Shown: positions 51,354 to 59,800 of the stretch, in pieces
Numbering within the stretch: position 1 is the stretch's first letter
Layout: each line of letters begins with the position of its first letter
DNA from: DASVTR01 sp036382855
GTDB taxonomy: Bacteria > Acidobacteriota > Blastocatellia > Pyrinomonadales > Pyrinomonadaceae
Direction of reading: 5' to 3'
NCBI GenBank assembly: GCA_036382855.1
Contig: DASVPO010000021.1
Coordinates: forward strand, 53,874-117,873
Length of the DNA stretch: 64,000 nt
Program-made: the position numbers and the translations under genes
The notes under the pieces: generated by a model
Databases searched by the model: none
The model's input: only the letters and a program-made list of their open reading frames with translations
What the model was told of the DNA's origin: nothing

Positions 51354-52367
51354 ATGAGCGTTTACGACATTCTTAATAAGATTAAAGATGTTAAGCGGTT
51401 CGGTTCCAACTGGACCGCTCAATGCCCCGCGCATCAAGACGACCGCAATAGCTTGAGCATCAACCAGGGCGACGACGGGCGTACCTTGCTGCACTGTTTC
51501 GCCGGATGCTCGACTGAGAACATCTGCATCGTCATCGGGATTGAGCTTAAAGACCTGATGCCCGATACCAATCAATCTCGCATTGTTCAAACTTATGACT
51601 ACCGGGACGAAAGCGGTGTTCTGCTCTATCAGAACTGCCGTTTCGAGCCGAAAGACTTTCGCCAGCGCAAACCTAATGGTCAGGGCGGTTGGGAATGGAA
51701 ACTCAACGGTGTGCGGCGCGTCCCGTTCGGCCTACCTGAACTCATCGAGGGGCTGAATGAGCAGCCAGACCGCTACGTCATACTTACCGAAGGCGAAGCG
51801 GATTGCATCAATACGCGCAGTTGCGGTTTTATCTCCAGCTCATTCAAAAGCTGGAAATCTGATTTCAACAAGTTCATCACCAATGCACATGTCGTGCTTC
51901 TCATTGACCACGACAAAAGCGGCGTCAAGCAAGCCGCAGATGCGGCGCGCATCATCAAGGGCTGTGTCAGAACGCTGAAAATTGTAGACCTCTTCGACGG
52001 TGAGCCTTTGCCCGATAAGCATGGCAAGGACGTGTCAGACTGGTTTGCTGCTGGCGGCACATTTGACCAGTTACAAGCCATCATTGAAAGCACGGCTGAT
52101 TACTCACCTGATGCAGCCAATGACACTCCGCAGATCATCACTTCCTTTTCCGAATTGATGAACAAAGGCTTTGCCGACGGTGAAGAGATTGCTTTTCATG
52201 CCTGCCGGGGCGAACTGGTGCTCCTTCAATCAGTCACGAACCACTGCAAGAGCACCTTGACGCGTAACGCCGCCTTGGCGCTGTCCACCGGCGGGCAGTT
52301 TCTATCTGTGGTTAAGAGCGGCACGCCGCGCCGCGTCCTGCTGCTCAACTTAGAGGACTCAGGCTGA
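51354..52367 (+). CDS. element-encoded primase (CHC2 zinc plus TOPRIM), C-terminally truncated
   Basis: 337 aa. Zinc ribbon of DNA primases (CPAHQD, then LHCFAGCS), then a TOPRIM-like domain with YVILTEGEADC and VLLIDHDKSG, and the beginning of a RepA/helicase-type ATPase (GELVLLQSVTNHCKSTLTRN, Walker-like but with a degenerate loop) that stops after LLLNLEDSG. Primase-helicases of phages and integrative elements continue for another 250-400 residues, so the gene is truncated. The integrase gene starts 27 bp later. Confidence 0.75.
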   Translation: MSVYDILNKIKDVKRFGSNWTAQCPAHQDDRNSLSINQGDDGRTLLHCFAGCSTENICIVIGIELKDLMPDTNQSRIVQTYDYRDESGVLLYQNCRFEPKDFRQRKPNGQGGWEWKLNGVRRVPFGLPELIEGLNEQPDRYVILTEGEADCINTRSCGFISSSFKSWKSDFNKFITNAHVVLLIDHDKSGVKQAADAARIIKGCVRTLKIVDLFDGEPLPDKHGKDVSDWFAAGGTFDQLQAIIESTADYSPDAANDTPQIITSFSELMNKGFADGEEIAFHACRGELVLLQSVTNHCKSTLTRNAALALSTGGQFLSVVKSGTPRRVLLLNLEDSG

Positions 52368-52394
52368 ATAGCTGCGGTTCAGAAAGGAAACCGC

Positions 52395-53518
52395 ATGTCA
52401 GTTCACAGAAGGAAGAAAAAGGGCAAGTTCCTGATTACATGGTGGTATGACTTCTGGGTTAGTGGAAGGCGCTATCGCGGCTCCATCCCTGAAGCCCGTA
52501 CCAAGTGGCAGGCCGAGCGAGCCGAAACCAAAATCCGTGACTCTATTTACGAGGGCAAGTTCGGCAAGCAGGTAGAGGCTCCGACCCTTGGAGAGTTCTT
52601 TGACAAGACGTACTTCCCATGGTCAAAGGCCAACAAGCATTCATGGCGGCATGATGATTTTCGCTCTCGTCCTCTGCTTGCAGCAATGGGCAACAAGCGG
52701 CTGGACGAAATCGGCGTCATTCAAATCGAGCGCTACAAGCAGGACAGACTCAAGGCTAAGACTAGGTTCGATACCCCTCTGAGTCCCGCCTCCATCAATC
52801 AGGAGTTGGAGTTGCTTTCAGGCATCTTCACTTATGCGATTGATACGGGCCTGTTAATTCCAAATCCGTGCCGGAAAGTCAGGCGATTGGATGAGGACAA
52901 CGAGCCCTCGCGTTATCTCTCGCAAGATGAAGAGAAACGCCTGCTGGCACAACTCACCTGTAGGCATGAGCACTTAGGCAGGATAGTCCGGCTAGCAATT
53001 CGCACACTCATGCGCAAGAGCGAGCTTCTGTCATTGCGTAAAGTGAACGTGGATTTCGAACGTAACGTGATCTGGGTGGCGAATTCAAGACGGGAGCGGA
53101 CGAAAGGTAAGCGTGGCCGTCCCATCCCGATGAACTCTCTGGTCAGGGCAGAACTACTGGCGCAGTGCGGGGCGAGCGAGAGCGAATATGTTTTTCCGAG
53201 CAACAGCAAGACCAGGCATCTGGAAGACTGAAGACCGCCTTCAATAATGCCTGTAAGGATGCCAAGGTCGAGGATTTCCATTTTCACGACCCGAGGCGAA
53301 CAGGAGCCACGAGGTTAGCCGAAAGTGGCGCAGATGCCTTCTACATCCAAGCATTGTTAGGCCACACGGACGCGAAGACCTCGCAGATTTACACGGTGGC
53401 GACGAGCGCCGGACTAAGGCGCACGCTAGAAGCTTTGGTCACTAAAGAAAACAAGACCGTCACACTTTTCCCCACACCTCAAGAATTTGAGGAAAGCGCG
53501 ACGGCTGTAAATAGTTGA
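52395..53518 (+). pseudogene. tyrosine integrase, frameshifted
   Basis: Frame 1 (52395-53231) holds the N-terminal arm-binding and core domains plus the first catalytic Arg region (LMRKSELLSL) and the Lys strand (GKRGRPIPMN), then stops after SNSKTRHLED. Frame 2 (to 53518) holds the rest: HDPRRTGATRL (His-x-x-Arg), LLGHTDAKTSQIYTV (second His and nucleophile Tyr). One indel near 53205-53230 separates them. It is a phage or island integrase; the IntI-specific insertion near the HxxR region is not seen. It ends 10 bp from the 3' end of tRNA-Met, the expected target. Confidence 0.8.
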
Positions 53519-53527
53519 AGAATAAGG

Positions 53528-53601
53528 TAGCGGGGGGGAGGCTTGAACTCCCGACCTTGGGGTTATGAATCCCACGCTCTGACCAGCTGAGCTACCCCGC
53601 C
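53528..53601 (-). tRNA. tRNA-Met (CAT)
   Basis: 74 nt, minus strand. Acceptor GGCGGGG pairs with CCCCGCT (first pair G-T). D-arm GCTCAGCTGGTCAGAGC, anticodon loop with CAT in GATTCATAACC, T-arm GGGAG/CTCCC with TTCAAGC. CCA is not fully encoded (A then CC then T). Could be elongator Met or Ile2 by lysidine modification. Its 3' end faces the dead integrase. Confidence 0.93.
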
Positions 53602-53830
53602 ACAAAGAGGAATCGTTATTATAAAGGCAGGGGGAAAAAGGTCAAGTTAGAGGGAGGCGCGAGGTTGTGGCTGCTGATGGGGTGTGATTGAAGGCCGGAG
53701 CGCAGCGCGCGTGTGGGGTTTGATGAAGTGAAAGGTGAAGGGTTTGAAGTTGCGGGGGTGTTTGATGATTGGAGGGTGGACGCGTATGATTCCGGCGTTT
53801 GATGTAGTTGAGGAGAGGGGTTAGGAAGGA

Positions 53831-54808
53831 ATGTCTGAGCTTGTTCATCGTCCGCGCCGGTTGAGGCGGCGGGAGCCTTTGCGGGCGCTGGTACGTGAGG
53901 CGCGTCTGGCTGATGAGGATTTTGTGTTGCCGTTGTTCATCTGTTCGGGGAACAAAGTGCGCAGGGAGGTGTCGTCAATGCCGGGGGTGTTCAATCTCTC
54001 GGTTGACGAGGTTGTACGCGAAGCGACGGCCGCTTATGAGTTGGGGATTCGCGGGGTCATTCTCTTCGGGCTGCCGGAGAATAAGGATGAGACAGCATCG
54101 GGCGCTTACGCGGAGAAGGGCGTTGTGCAGCAGGCGGCGCGTGCTGTGCGCAGCGCAGTGCCGGACCTTGTCATCATCGCCGATACATGTTTGTGTGAAT
54201 ACACTTCGCACGGACATTGTGGTGTGGTTCGCGGCGGAGAGGTGTTGAATGACGAGTCGTTGATGCTGCTGGCACGGACGGCAGCGAGCCAGGCGGAGGC
54301 AGGAGTTGACGTGGTTGCGCCGTCGGCGATGATGGACGGGCAGGTCGGCGCGATTCGCGAGGCGCTGGATGACGCGGGCTTCGATCAGGTGGCGATTATG
54401 TCTTACGCCGTGAAATATTCGTCGGCCTTCTACGGGCCGTTCCGTGAAGCGGCAGATAGCGCACCGTCTTTCGGCGACCGTCGCGCCTACCAGATGGATG
54501 CTGCTAACGCGCGCGAGGCCCTGCGCGAAGCCGAACTGGATTATACGGAAGGCGCTGACATACTGATGGTCAAACCTGCGACGGCCTATCTGGACATCGT
54601 GCGGATGGTGCGCGACAGGTTCGAGTTGCCGCTCGCTGCCTATCATGTCTCCGGCGAGTACGCGATGATTAAGGCTGCTGCGCAACGCGGTTGGATAGAC
54701 GAGCGGCGCGTGATGCTCGAAACATTAACCGGCATCAAACGCGCCGGAGCCGACATTATTATCACTTATTATGCACAGGAAGCCGTGCGCGCTCTCAAGC
54801 AACGATGA
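53831..54808 (+). CDS. hemB: porphobilinogen synthase (delta-aminolevulinate dehydratase)
   Basis: Condenses two 5-aminolevulinate molecules into porphobilinogen in heme and tetrapyrrole synthesis. 325 aa, normal length. Zinc cysteines in DTCLCEYTSHGHCG, Schiff-base lysines in SYAVKYSSAFYGPFR and ILMVKPATAYLD, TIM-barrel ending GADIIITYYA. AGGAAGG ribosome site 4 bp before the ATG. The stop is part of the long inverted repeat that follows. Confidence 0.97.
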   Translation: MSELVHRPRRLRRREPLRALVREARLADEDFVLPLFICSGNKVRREVSSMPGVFNLSVDEVVREATAAYELGIRGVILFGLPENKDETASGAYAEKGVVQQAARAVRSAVPDLVIIADTCLCEYTSHGHCGVVRGGEVLNDESLMLLARTAASQAEAGVDVVAPSAMMDGQVGAIREALDDAGFDQVAIMSYAVKYSSAFYGPFREAADSAPSFGDRRAYQMDAANAREALREAELDYTEGADILMVKPATAYLDIVRMVRDRFELPLAAYHVSGEYAMIKAAAQRGWIDERRVMLETLTGIKRAGADIIITYYAQEAVRALKQR

Positions 54809-54883
54809 ACGCGGAACGATGAACGATGAAGTCAAAGCAGCTTACTCGTCATTCATTGTTCATCGTTCCGCGTTCATCGTTGC
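54799..54883. terminator. long inverted repeat, bidirectional terminator between convergent genes
   Basis: About 32-base arms (54799-54830 and 54851-54883) made of GATGAAC-type words, pairing over 26 consecutive bases, around a 20-base loop. They sit between the convergent 3' ends of hemB and the GH5 gene and include the hemB stop. Confidence 0.7.
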
Positions 54884-54886
54884 GTT

Positions 54887-56686
54887 TCATCTTACTTCAA
54901 CTTGAACGGGTCTGACCTCTTTGTCGGAATAGCCTTCGGGATAGTTTGAGATGTTTAAGCCGTAGGGCAGGTCTGCGTCGGCTTTGACGACGAAGCGGAT
55001 GGAGAGCGGTAGTCCGCGTGCGGCCTGAAGGCGCACGCCGAGCGAGTCAACAGTCCATTCCTGTGTGACGGCGCGCTTCGGGTCTTCGACGGGAATCAGA
55101 CGCGAGCCGCAGTCCGTGCCGTTAATCATCAACGTCACGCGGGTGGCCGTGACCGGCGGGTGCGCGTCCCAAGGCAGTGCGGGCTGCAAATGAGCACGCA
55201 CGACGAGACGGCCGACGCGCCGCCAGTTTTCACGCGCAGGCACAAGATATTCGAAATAGCCGACGCCGCTGCCCCAGATATAGCCCTGCCCGCCGCCTAA
55301 CTTCTCAAAGCGTCCGCTCACGGCTATCTCAGGTTTGAAGAGATAGAGTGTGCCGCCATCTTCTAAAGGCGCCGTTTCCGGCAGTGTGGAAGCATCATTG
55401 GCTGGCTGCTGGAAGGCAAACTGGCGCGGGATGAGATGCCGGCTGGCGTTGAGCAGGTGAGGCGGGAGTTTGCTGTCCTGCGTGGAGTTGAAGAGTTCGG
55501 CGGCACGCCGTATCTCTGCGCGGATGGGTTCGTCGCGCGGCGTCGTGTACGTAATGCCGTAGCCGCGGCGCGGGTCCGGCGTCAAAATCCAGAACATAGC
55601 GCCGCCGATGCCAGCCTGCGCCGCGCTCTCAAAGTAGGCACGAAACCAATCGGCCTCGGAGATGCCCTTGTAGCCCTCCGGCCCCATTCCAAACTCGCCT
55701 AAGACGAGCGGCTTGTTCAACGCCAAAGAGGCGGCGGCGCGATTGTCTATGAACTCGCGCAGCGCTGCTAATGAATCAACATAACTGTCAAGGTCATCGC
55801 GCGGGTAGTTGTGCACGTCGCAGAAATCAACATTAGGCAGGCGATGCTCTTCGAGCCACTCGCGGCGCTCGACGGCAGAGCGATAGCCCCACGTTCCGGG
55901 CGTGACCAGATGATGCGGGTCAAGAGATTTGATGTAAGCACTCATCTCCGCAACCCATGCGCGACGCTCGGCCCAGCGTCCAGTGGGCGCTTGCGCCTCG
56001 TTCATCAACTCGTAGCCCATGATATAGGGGTCGTCGCGGTAGAGGATGCCTGTGATGGTGTTGCGGCGGGTGACGATTTTTTCGACGTGCTCGCGATAGA
56101 GGCGGCGCGTGGTTTCGTTTGTGTAGAACTGCATGGCGCTGTCTACGTTGATGCCGTAGGGTCGCGTGTCGTCCGCAGCGTCTTCAATTCCGGCCCACCT
56201 GAGATACTGCGTCACGCCGCCCGTATCGCGCCACCAGTTTGTCAGGCAGAGTTGCACGCGCAGGTTGTTGCGTGCGGCTTCGGCCAGCACGCGGTCTAAG
56301 TGAACAAAGGCTTCTTCGTTCCAGTCTCCGGGAGCACGACGAAAAGGGTGCTGGCGCGGCCAGTCGTCGCGGTCGCCGCCGATTGATTTGACGTTTGACT
56401 CCGCACCACCTTCACCGAAGGCCCAGACGCGTATAACACGCACGCCATCTTCCGCCGCCACGCGCAGCGTCTCAGGCATACGCGCGCGGTCTTCCTCGCG
56501 ATACATGATAGCGACGTTTGCGCCGACGAAGCGAAACGGGCGATTGTCTATCACAAAGCGCGGCCCGCGCGTCGAGACAAACCCGCGCCGCGCCCCCTGA
56601 CGCCTGCTCTCTTCCTGCGCCGCAAAGAAAATCGCCGCGCCCACAATCAATGTGAACGCGACCAGAAGAAACAACTTCTTACCCAT
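54887..56686 (-). CDS. GH5-like glycoside hydrolase (mannanase/cellulase type), membrane-anchored or secreted
   Basis: 599 aa. N-terminal signal-anchor (residues 5-23), then a TIM-barrel with FRFVGANV at strand 1, acid/base Glu in YELMNEAQ (about residue 225) and nucleophile Glu in PLVLGEFGMG (about 325), as in GH5 beta-mannanases. The C-terminal 170 residues are beta-rich, likely a binding or accessory module. The substrate is inferred only to be a beta-linked polysaccharide. Confidence 0.8.
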   Translation of the reverse strand: MGKKLFLLVAFTLIVGAAIFFAAQEESRRQGARRGFVSTRGPRFVIDNRPFRFVGANVAIMYREEDRARMPETLRVAAEDGVRVIRVWAFGEGGAESNVKSIGGDRDDWPRQHPFRRAPGDWNEEAFVHLDRVLAEAARNNLRVQLCLTNWWRDTGGVTQYLRWAGIEDAADDTRPYGINVDSAMQFYTNETTRRLYREHVEKIVTRRNTITGILYRDDPYIMGYELMNEAQAPTGRWAERRAWVAEMSAYIKSLDPHHLVTPGTWGYRSAVERREWLEEHRLPNVDFCDVHNYPRDDLDSYVDSLAALREFIDNRAAASLALNKPLVLGEFGMGPEGYKGISEADWFRAYFESAAQAGIGGAMFWILTPDPRRGYGITYTTPRDEPIRAEIRRAAELFNSTQDSKLPPHLLNASRHLIPRQFAFQQPANDASTLPETAPLEDGGTLYLFKPEIAVSGRFEKLGGGQGYIWGSGVGYFEYLVPARENWRRVGRLVVRAHLQPALPWDAHPPVTATRVTLMINGTDCGSRLIPVEDPKRAVTQEWTVDSLGVRLQAARGLPLSIRFVVKADADLPYGLNISNYPEGYSDKEVRPVQVEVR

Positions 56687-56726
56687 AAGCAGAGAATACT
56701 CGAACGAACTGCCGCCAGCAATCGCT

Positions 56727-57059
56727 CTAACGGGGAGTCGTCAGCCGCACGAATCCGATGATGGCGCAAATGGAAGCCAGCACCACGAAGAGATTGAAGA
56801 AGGCTCCGACGGCCAGCGCTTGCTGTGGGCGCAGGACCAGCAGAAAGAATTGCAGGTGATAAATCAGCAGGCAGATAGAGGCGTAGGTAAACCAGCGCGT
56901 GGAAGCGCCGAAGGCGCGTGCGCGTGCGAAACCGAGCACGGACGCGATCAGCCAGCCGAGCGCTCCGCCCGCCAGAAGCAGCAGCACGACAGGATAAAAG
57001 AAGGCCGGAATGTCAAAGCTTTCGGCTTGAACGAGTAGAAGGTGGGCAGCCGGGAACAT
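56727..57059 (-). CDS. small four-span membrane protein
   Basis: 110 aa from the ATG at 57059. Hydrophobic helices at about residues 2-12, 20-42, 59-78 and 84-105 (last ones FTYASICLLIYHLQFFLLV and GAFFNLFVVLASICAIIGFV). No recognised family. It is 40 bp upstream of the GH5 gene on the same strand and possibly co-transcribed. Confidence 0.6.
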   Translation of the reverse strand: MFPAAHLLLVQAESFDIPAFFYPVVLLLLAGGALGWLIASVLGFARARAFGASTRWFTYASICLLIYHLQFFLLVLRPQQALAVGAFFNLFVVLASICAIIGFVRLTTPR

Positions 57060-57312
57060 CAAATTTTAGTCTCCTCTGAGAATGATGACGAAATAATCGA
57101 AGCGAACACAAACCAAAGCGCCGTTTGCGCCCGGAAGAGACAAGTGACTTGCGGCAGCGCAAACGGCGATATAAATCACAGCCCTCGTAAAACATCCGGG
57201 GCTTTCAACCGTGAGCCTTCGCTAAGGGAAAGCTACGGCAATCGAGCGTTCGGCAGTCAGGCCGCAGCAACACTTTCACGCGACTGGAGCGTGCGCGAGA
57301 GCGTTTGCCGCC

Positions 57313-57531
57313 CTACTGCGTAATGTGTATCTCCTCTTCCTTGTTGACGCGACGGACGAAGAAGACCAGCGCGCAGATGAACGCAATCACTGTTGCTCCG
57401 ATAGCCAGCCACAGGTGATGCGTGCCTCCCTGTAATTCGTGATAGGTGGCGAACTTGTAGTATTGGTAGATAGCAAAAATGGTCGCCGCCAATCCTACCA
57501 CCCACGTCAGAATGTCTACCATGCTCTTCAT
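57313..57531 (-). CDS. small two-span membrane protein, 72 aa
   Basis: ATG at 57531 with a perfect GGAGG 9 bp upstream. Two hydrophobic helices (VDILTWVVGLAATIFAIYQYY and LAIGATVIAFICALVFFV) with a charged tail. The start of each helix resembles widespread uncharacterised membrane proteins. Its role is unknown. Confidence 0.65.
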   Translation of the reverse strand: MKSMVDILTWVVGLAATIFAIYQYYKFATYHELQGGTHHLWLAIGATVIAFICALVFFVRRVNKEEEIHITQ

Positions 57532-57818
57532 GTTGAACCTCCGGCGTTCTTGTTAAGTGATACAAAAAAAGGCCCACGGATAAAGCCGTTACTGCCAAGC
57601 CTTCGTAGTTCAGAAGAGAAACTGTCGGGAAAACCTTACTTTCGTTAAAAGGCAGTCTTGCTGTTTTGTTCGGCTGCATGTTACCGCTACAGCACGACGG
57701 AAATCAACCCTTTAGTGAACGGAACGAGACGCAAGCGCGGAAACATGAGGGGAAGCGCGTGCGCAGAATCTTCAAAGTGCTCTCATTTTTCAGGCTTCCG
57801 TATTCTTAACTTTTCCCG

Positions 57819-59735
57819 TCAAAGAATAATTCTTTTATCGCCTGCGCGACGTGTGATGCGTTCGCGGTCGAGATATTCGAGGAGCGGGATGGCATACTTG
57901 CGCGAGATGTGCGCGAGGTCTTTGAAGGTCGGAACATCTATCAAGCGTTCAGGCTCATGCTCGGTCGCATAGTGGCGCAGTTTTTCGACGAGTTGTTCCA
58001 GCGCTTCGCGATGCATGAAGAGGTCGCCGCCCAGACGAATGAGCGAGCCTGCGTCGAGCAGTAGTTGCAGAATCTTGCGGCCATGCTCGCGCGTCTCCCT
58101 GTTTTGTCCGGCGCTTTTGAGTGCGTCATCGAAGGCGGGCGCTTCAAGCCCTGCCGTTTTGTAAACTTGTTCGAGCCGGTCGCGCAGCGCGGCATCTGAG
58201 GGCGAGAGCGAAAGACTATGCTGTGCGGCGCGGACTATCTCTTTGTCGGAGACGAGAGCGCCCTGCTGTTCGAGTTGGGCCATCACTGCGCGAAAGATTT
58301 CCGGCGCAGCGTGTGCGAAATGGCGCTCGCGCAAAGTCTCACGCAGCATGCCGCGCGCCAGCGGCTCGCGTTTGTGATGAGCTTCAACCTCGGCAAGCGT
58401 CGCAGCGGCTAGCTGCTCAAAGCGCGTGCGCTCGATATAGACGCCTTCGGCATCAACAATCGTGCCCTGCTCTCTGGCCTCCGCCGCAGACTTCTCCAGT
58501 AGACAATCGCGCCAGCCCGTGCGCGCCGCCAGTTCCGCACGACGCACGCCTCTCTCCCCTACCGCTTCGACGAAAAGCGCTAACTGCGTCGCGCGGTCGG
58601 CCATTGACAAACTTGACAATCGTTCTCGCGCCTGCACGAGTTCGCGCCCGCGATGCTTGACGCTGAAAGCATCCAGCACACGCCCGCCCGCAATCGTCTG
58701 CTGCGGAGAATAGGAGCGCAGGATGAAACGTTCACCGGGCAGCGCGACGATTGCCGCTTCGAGCCGCAACTGCACAAAGCCGGAAGCGCCGGGCCTGATT
58801 TCGCCCTCGTCTTCAAGCACGCGTACACGCGCCAGAACTTCCGCCGCGCCAAGATGCACGCGCACGCGCGCACGCGAACGCAAGGCCCTCGGAGCGCTTT
58901 TCAAGACATCAACCTGCGCATCTATCATCTGCGTCGGGCGCAGGCGGCCCAACGGCGCAAGCACCATCCCGCGCTCGATTGCTGCCGCTTCGACGCCGCC
59001 CAGATTCAGCGCCGTCCGCTGCCCCGCGACGGCCGTCGCAACCGCTTGCCCATGCACCTGAAGCCCGCGCACACGAACGGGTATTCCGGCTGGCAACAAC
59101 TCCATCTCGTCGCCTTCCCTGATTTCTCCTGCGACGAGCGTGCCCGTCACGACCGCTCCGAAGCCCTTCATCGTGAAAGCGCGGTCAACAGGAAGACTCG
59201 CCACCATCTCGTTTGAGCGCGCAGGCACAACCTTCGACACCTCGCCGAGCGTTTTTTTGAGTTCTTCAATGCCCGCCCCCGTGCGTGCGCTGACATTTAA
59301 AACCGGCGCGTTCTCAAGAAACGAACCTGCGACCAACTCCTCCGCCTCCGCACGAACGAGGGCCAGCAACTCTTCGTCAACCATGTCGGTTTTGGTGATG
59401 ACGACGACGCCCGTTTTCACACCGAGCAGGCGACAAATATCGAAGTGCTCGCGCGTCTGCGGCATGACGCCTTCGTCCGCAGCGATGACGAGCGCAACGA
59501 GGTCAATGCCGTGCGCTCCCGCCAGCATGTTTTTCACGAAGCGCTCGTGGCCCGGCACATCCACAAAGCCAATGCGCACATCCTGCAAATCCAGTTCGGC
59601 AAAGCCCAGGTCAATGGTGATGCCGCGGCGTTTCTCTTCCGGCAGCCGGTCGGCATCCACGCCCGTCAGCGCGCGCACCAGCGAAGTCTTTCCGTGGTCT
59701 ATGTGTCCGGCCGTGCCGACGATGATTGATTTCAT
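57819..59735 (-). CDS. selB: selenocysteine-specific elongation factor
   Basis: Delivers Sec-tRNA(Sec) to UGA codons marked by a SECIS hairpin. About 638 aa from the ATG at 59735; the usual SelB length. GTP-binding motifs GTAGHIDHGKTSL, DVPGHERFVKNML and TKTD are followed by EF-Tu-like beta domains and a C-terminal winged-helix region (about residues 380-635) that binds SECIS. No selA, selC or selD is in the window, so they must lie elsewhere. It is downstream of the VWA gene on the same strand, separated by a hairpin. Confidence 0.93.
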   Translation of the reverse strand: MKSIIVGTAGHIDHGKTSLVRALTGVDADRLPEEKRRGITIDLGFAELDLQDVRIGFVDVPGHERFVKNMLAGAHGIDLVALVIAADEGVMPQTREHFDICRLLGVKTGVVVITKTDMVDEELLALVRAEAEELVAGSFLENAPVLNVSARTGAGIEELKKTLGEVSKVVPARSNEMVASLPVDRAFTMKGFGAVVTGTLVAGEIREGDEMELLPAGIPVRVRGLQVHGQAVATAVAGQRTALNLGGVEAAAIERGMVLAPLGRLRPTQMIDAQVDVLKSAPRALRSRARVRVHLGAAEVLARVRVLEDEGEIRPGASGFVQLRLEAAIVALPGERFILRSYSPQQTIAGGRVLDAFSVKHRGRELVQARERLSSLSMADRATQLALFVEAVGERGVRRAELAARTGWRDCLLEKSAAEAREQGTIVDAEGVYIERTRFEQLAAATLAEVEAHHKREPLARGMLRETLRERHFAHAAPEIFRAVMAQLEQQGALVSDKEIVRAAQHSLSLSPSDAALRDRLEQVYKTAGLEAPAFDDALKSAGQNRETREHGRKILQLLLDAGSLIRLGGDLFMHREALEQLVEKLRHYATEHEPERLIDVPTFKDLAHISRKYAIPLLEYLDRERITRRAGDKRIIL

Positions 59736-59743
59736 TGTTTCAG

Positions 59744-59800
59744 GTTTCAAGTTTCAGATTTCAGGTTTGCGCTCATAATTCGAAATCTGGAAGCTGAAAC
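59744..59800 (-). terminator. inverted repeat between the VWA gene and selB
   Basis: 19-base arms GTTTCAAGTTTCAGATTTC (59744-59762) and GAAATCTGGAAGCTGAAAC (59782-59800) match at 16 positions around a 19-base loop. It lies directly after the VWA stop and just before the selB ATG. Suits a partial terminator or an attenuating leader for selB. Confidence 0.45.

Noticed and set aside
52395..53518. Tyrosine recombinase as the missing integron integrase
   Set aside because: It is a phage/island-type integrase next to tRNA-Met, lacks an IntI-like insertion near the HxxR region and is frameshifted.
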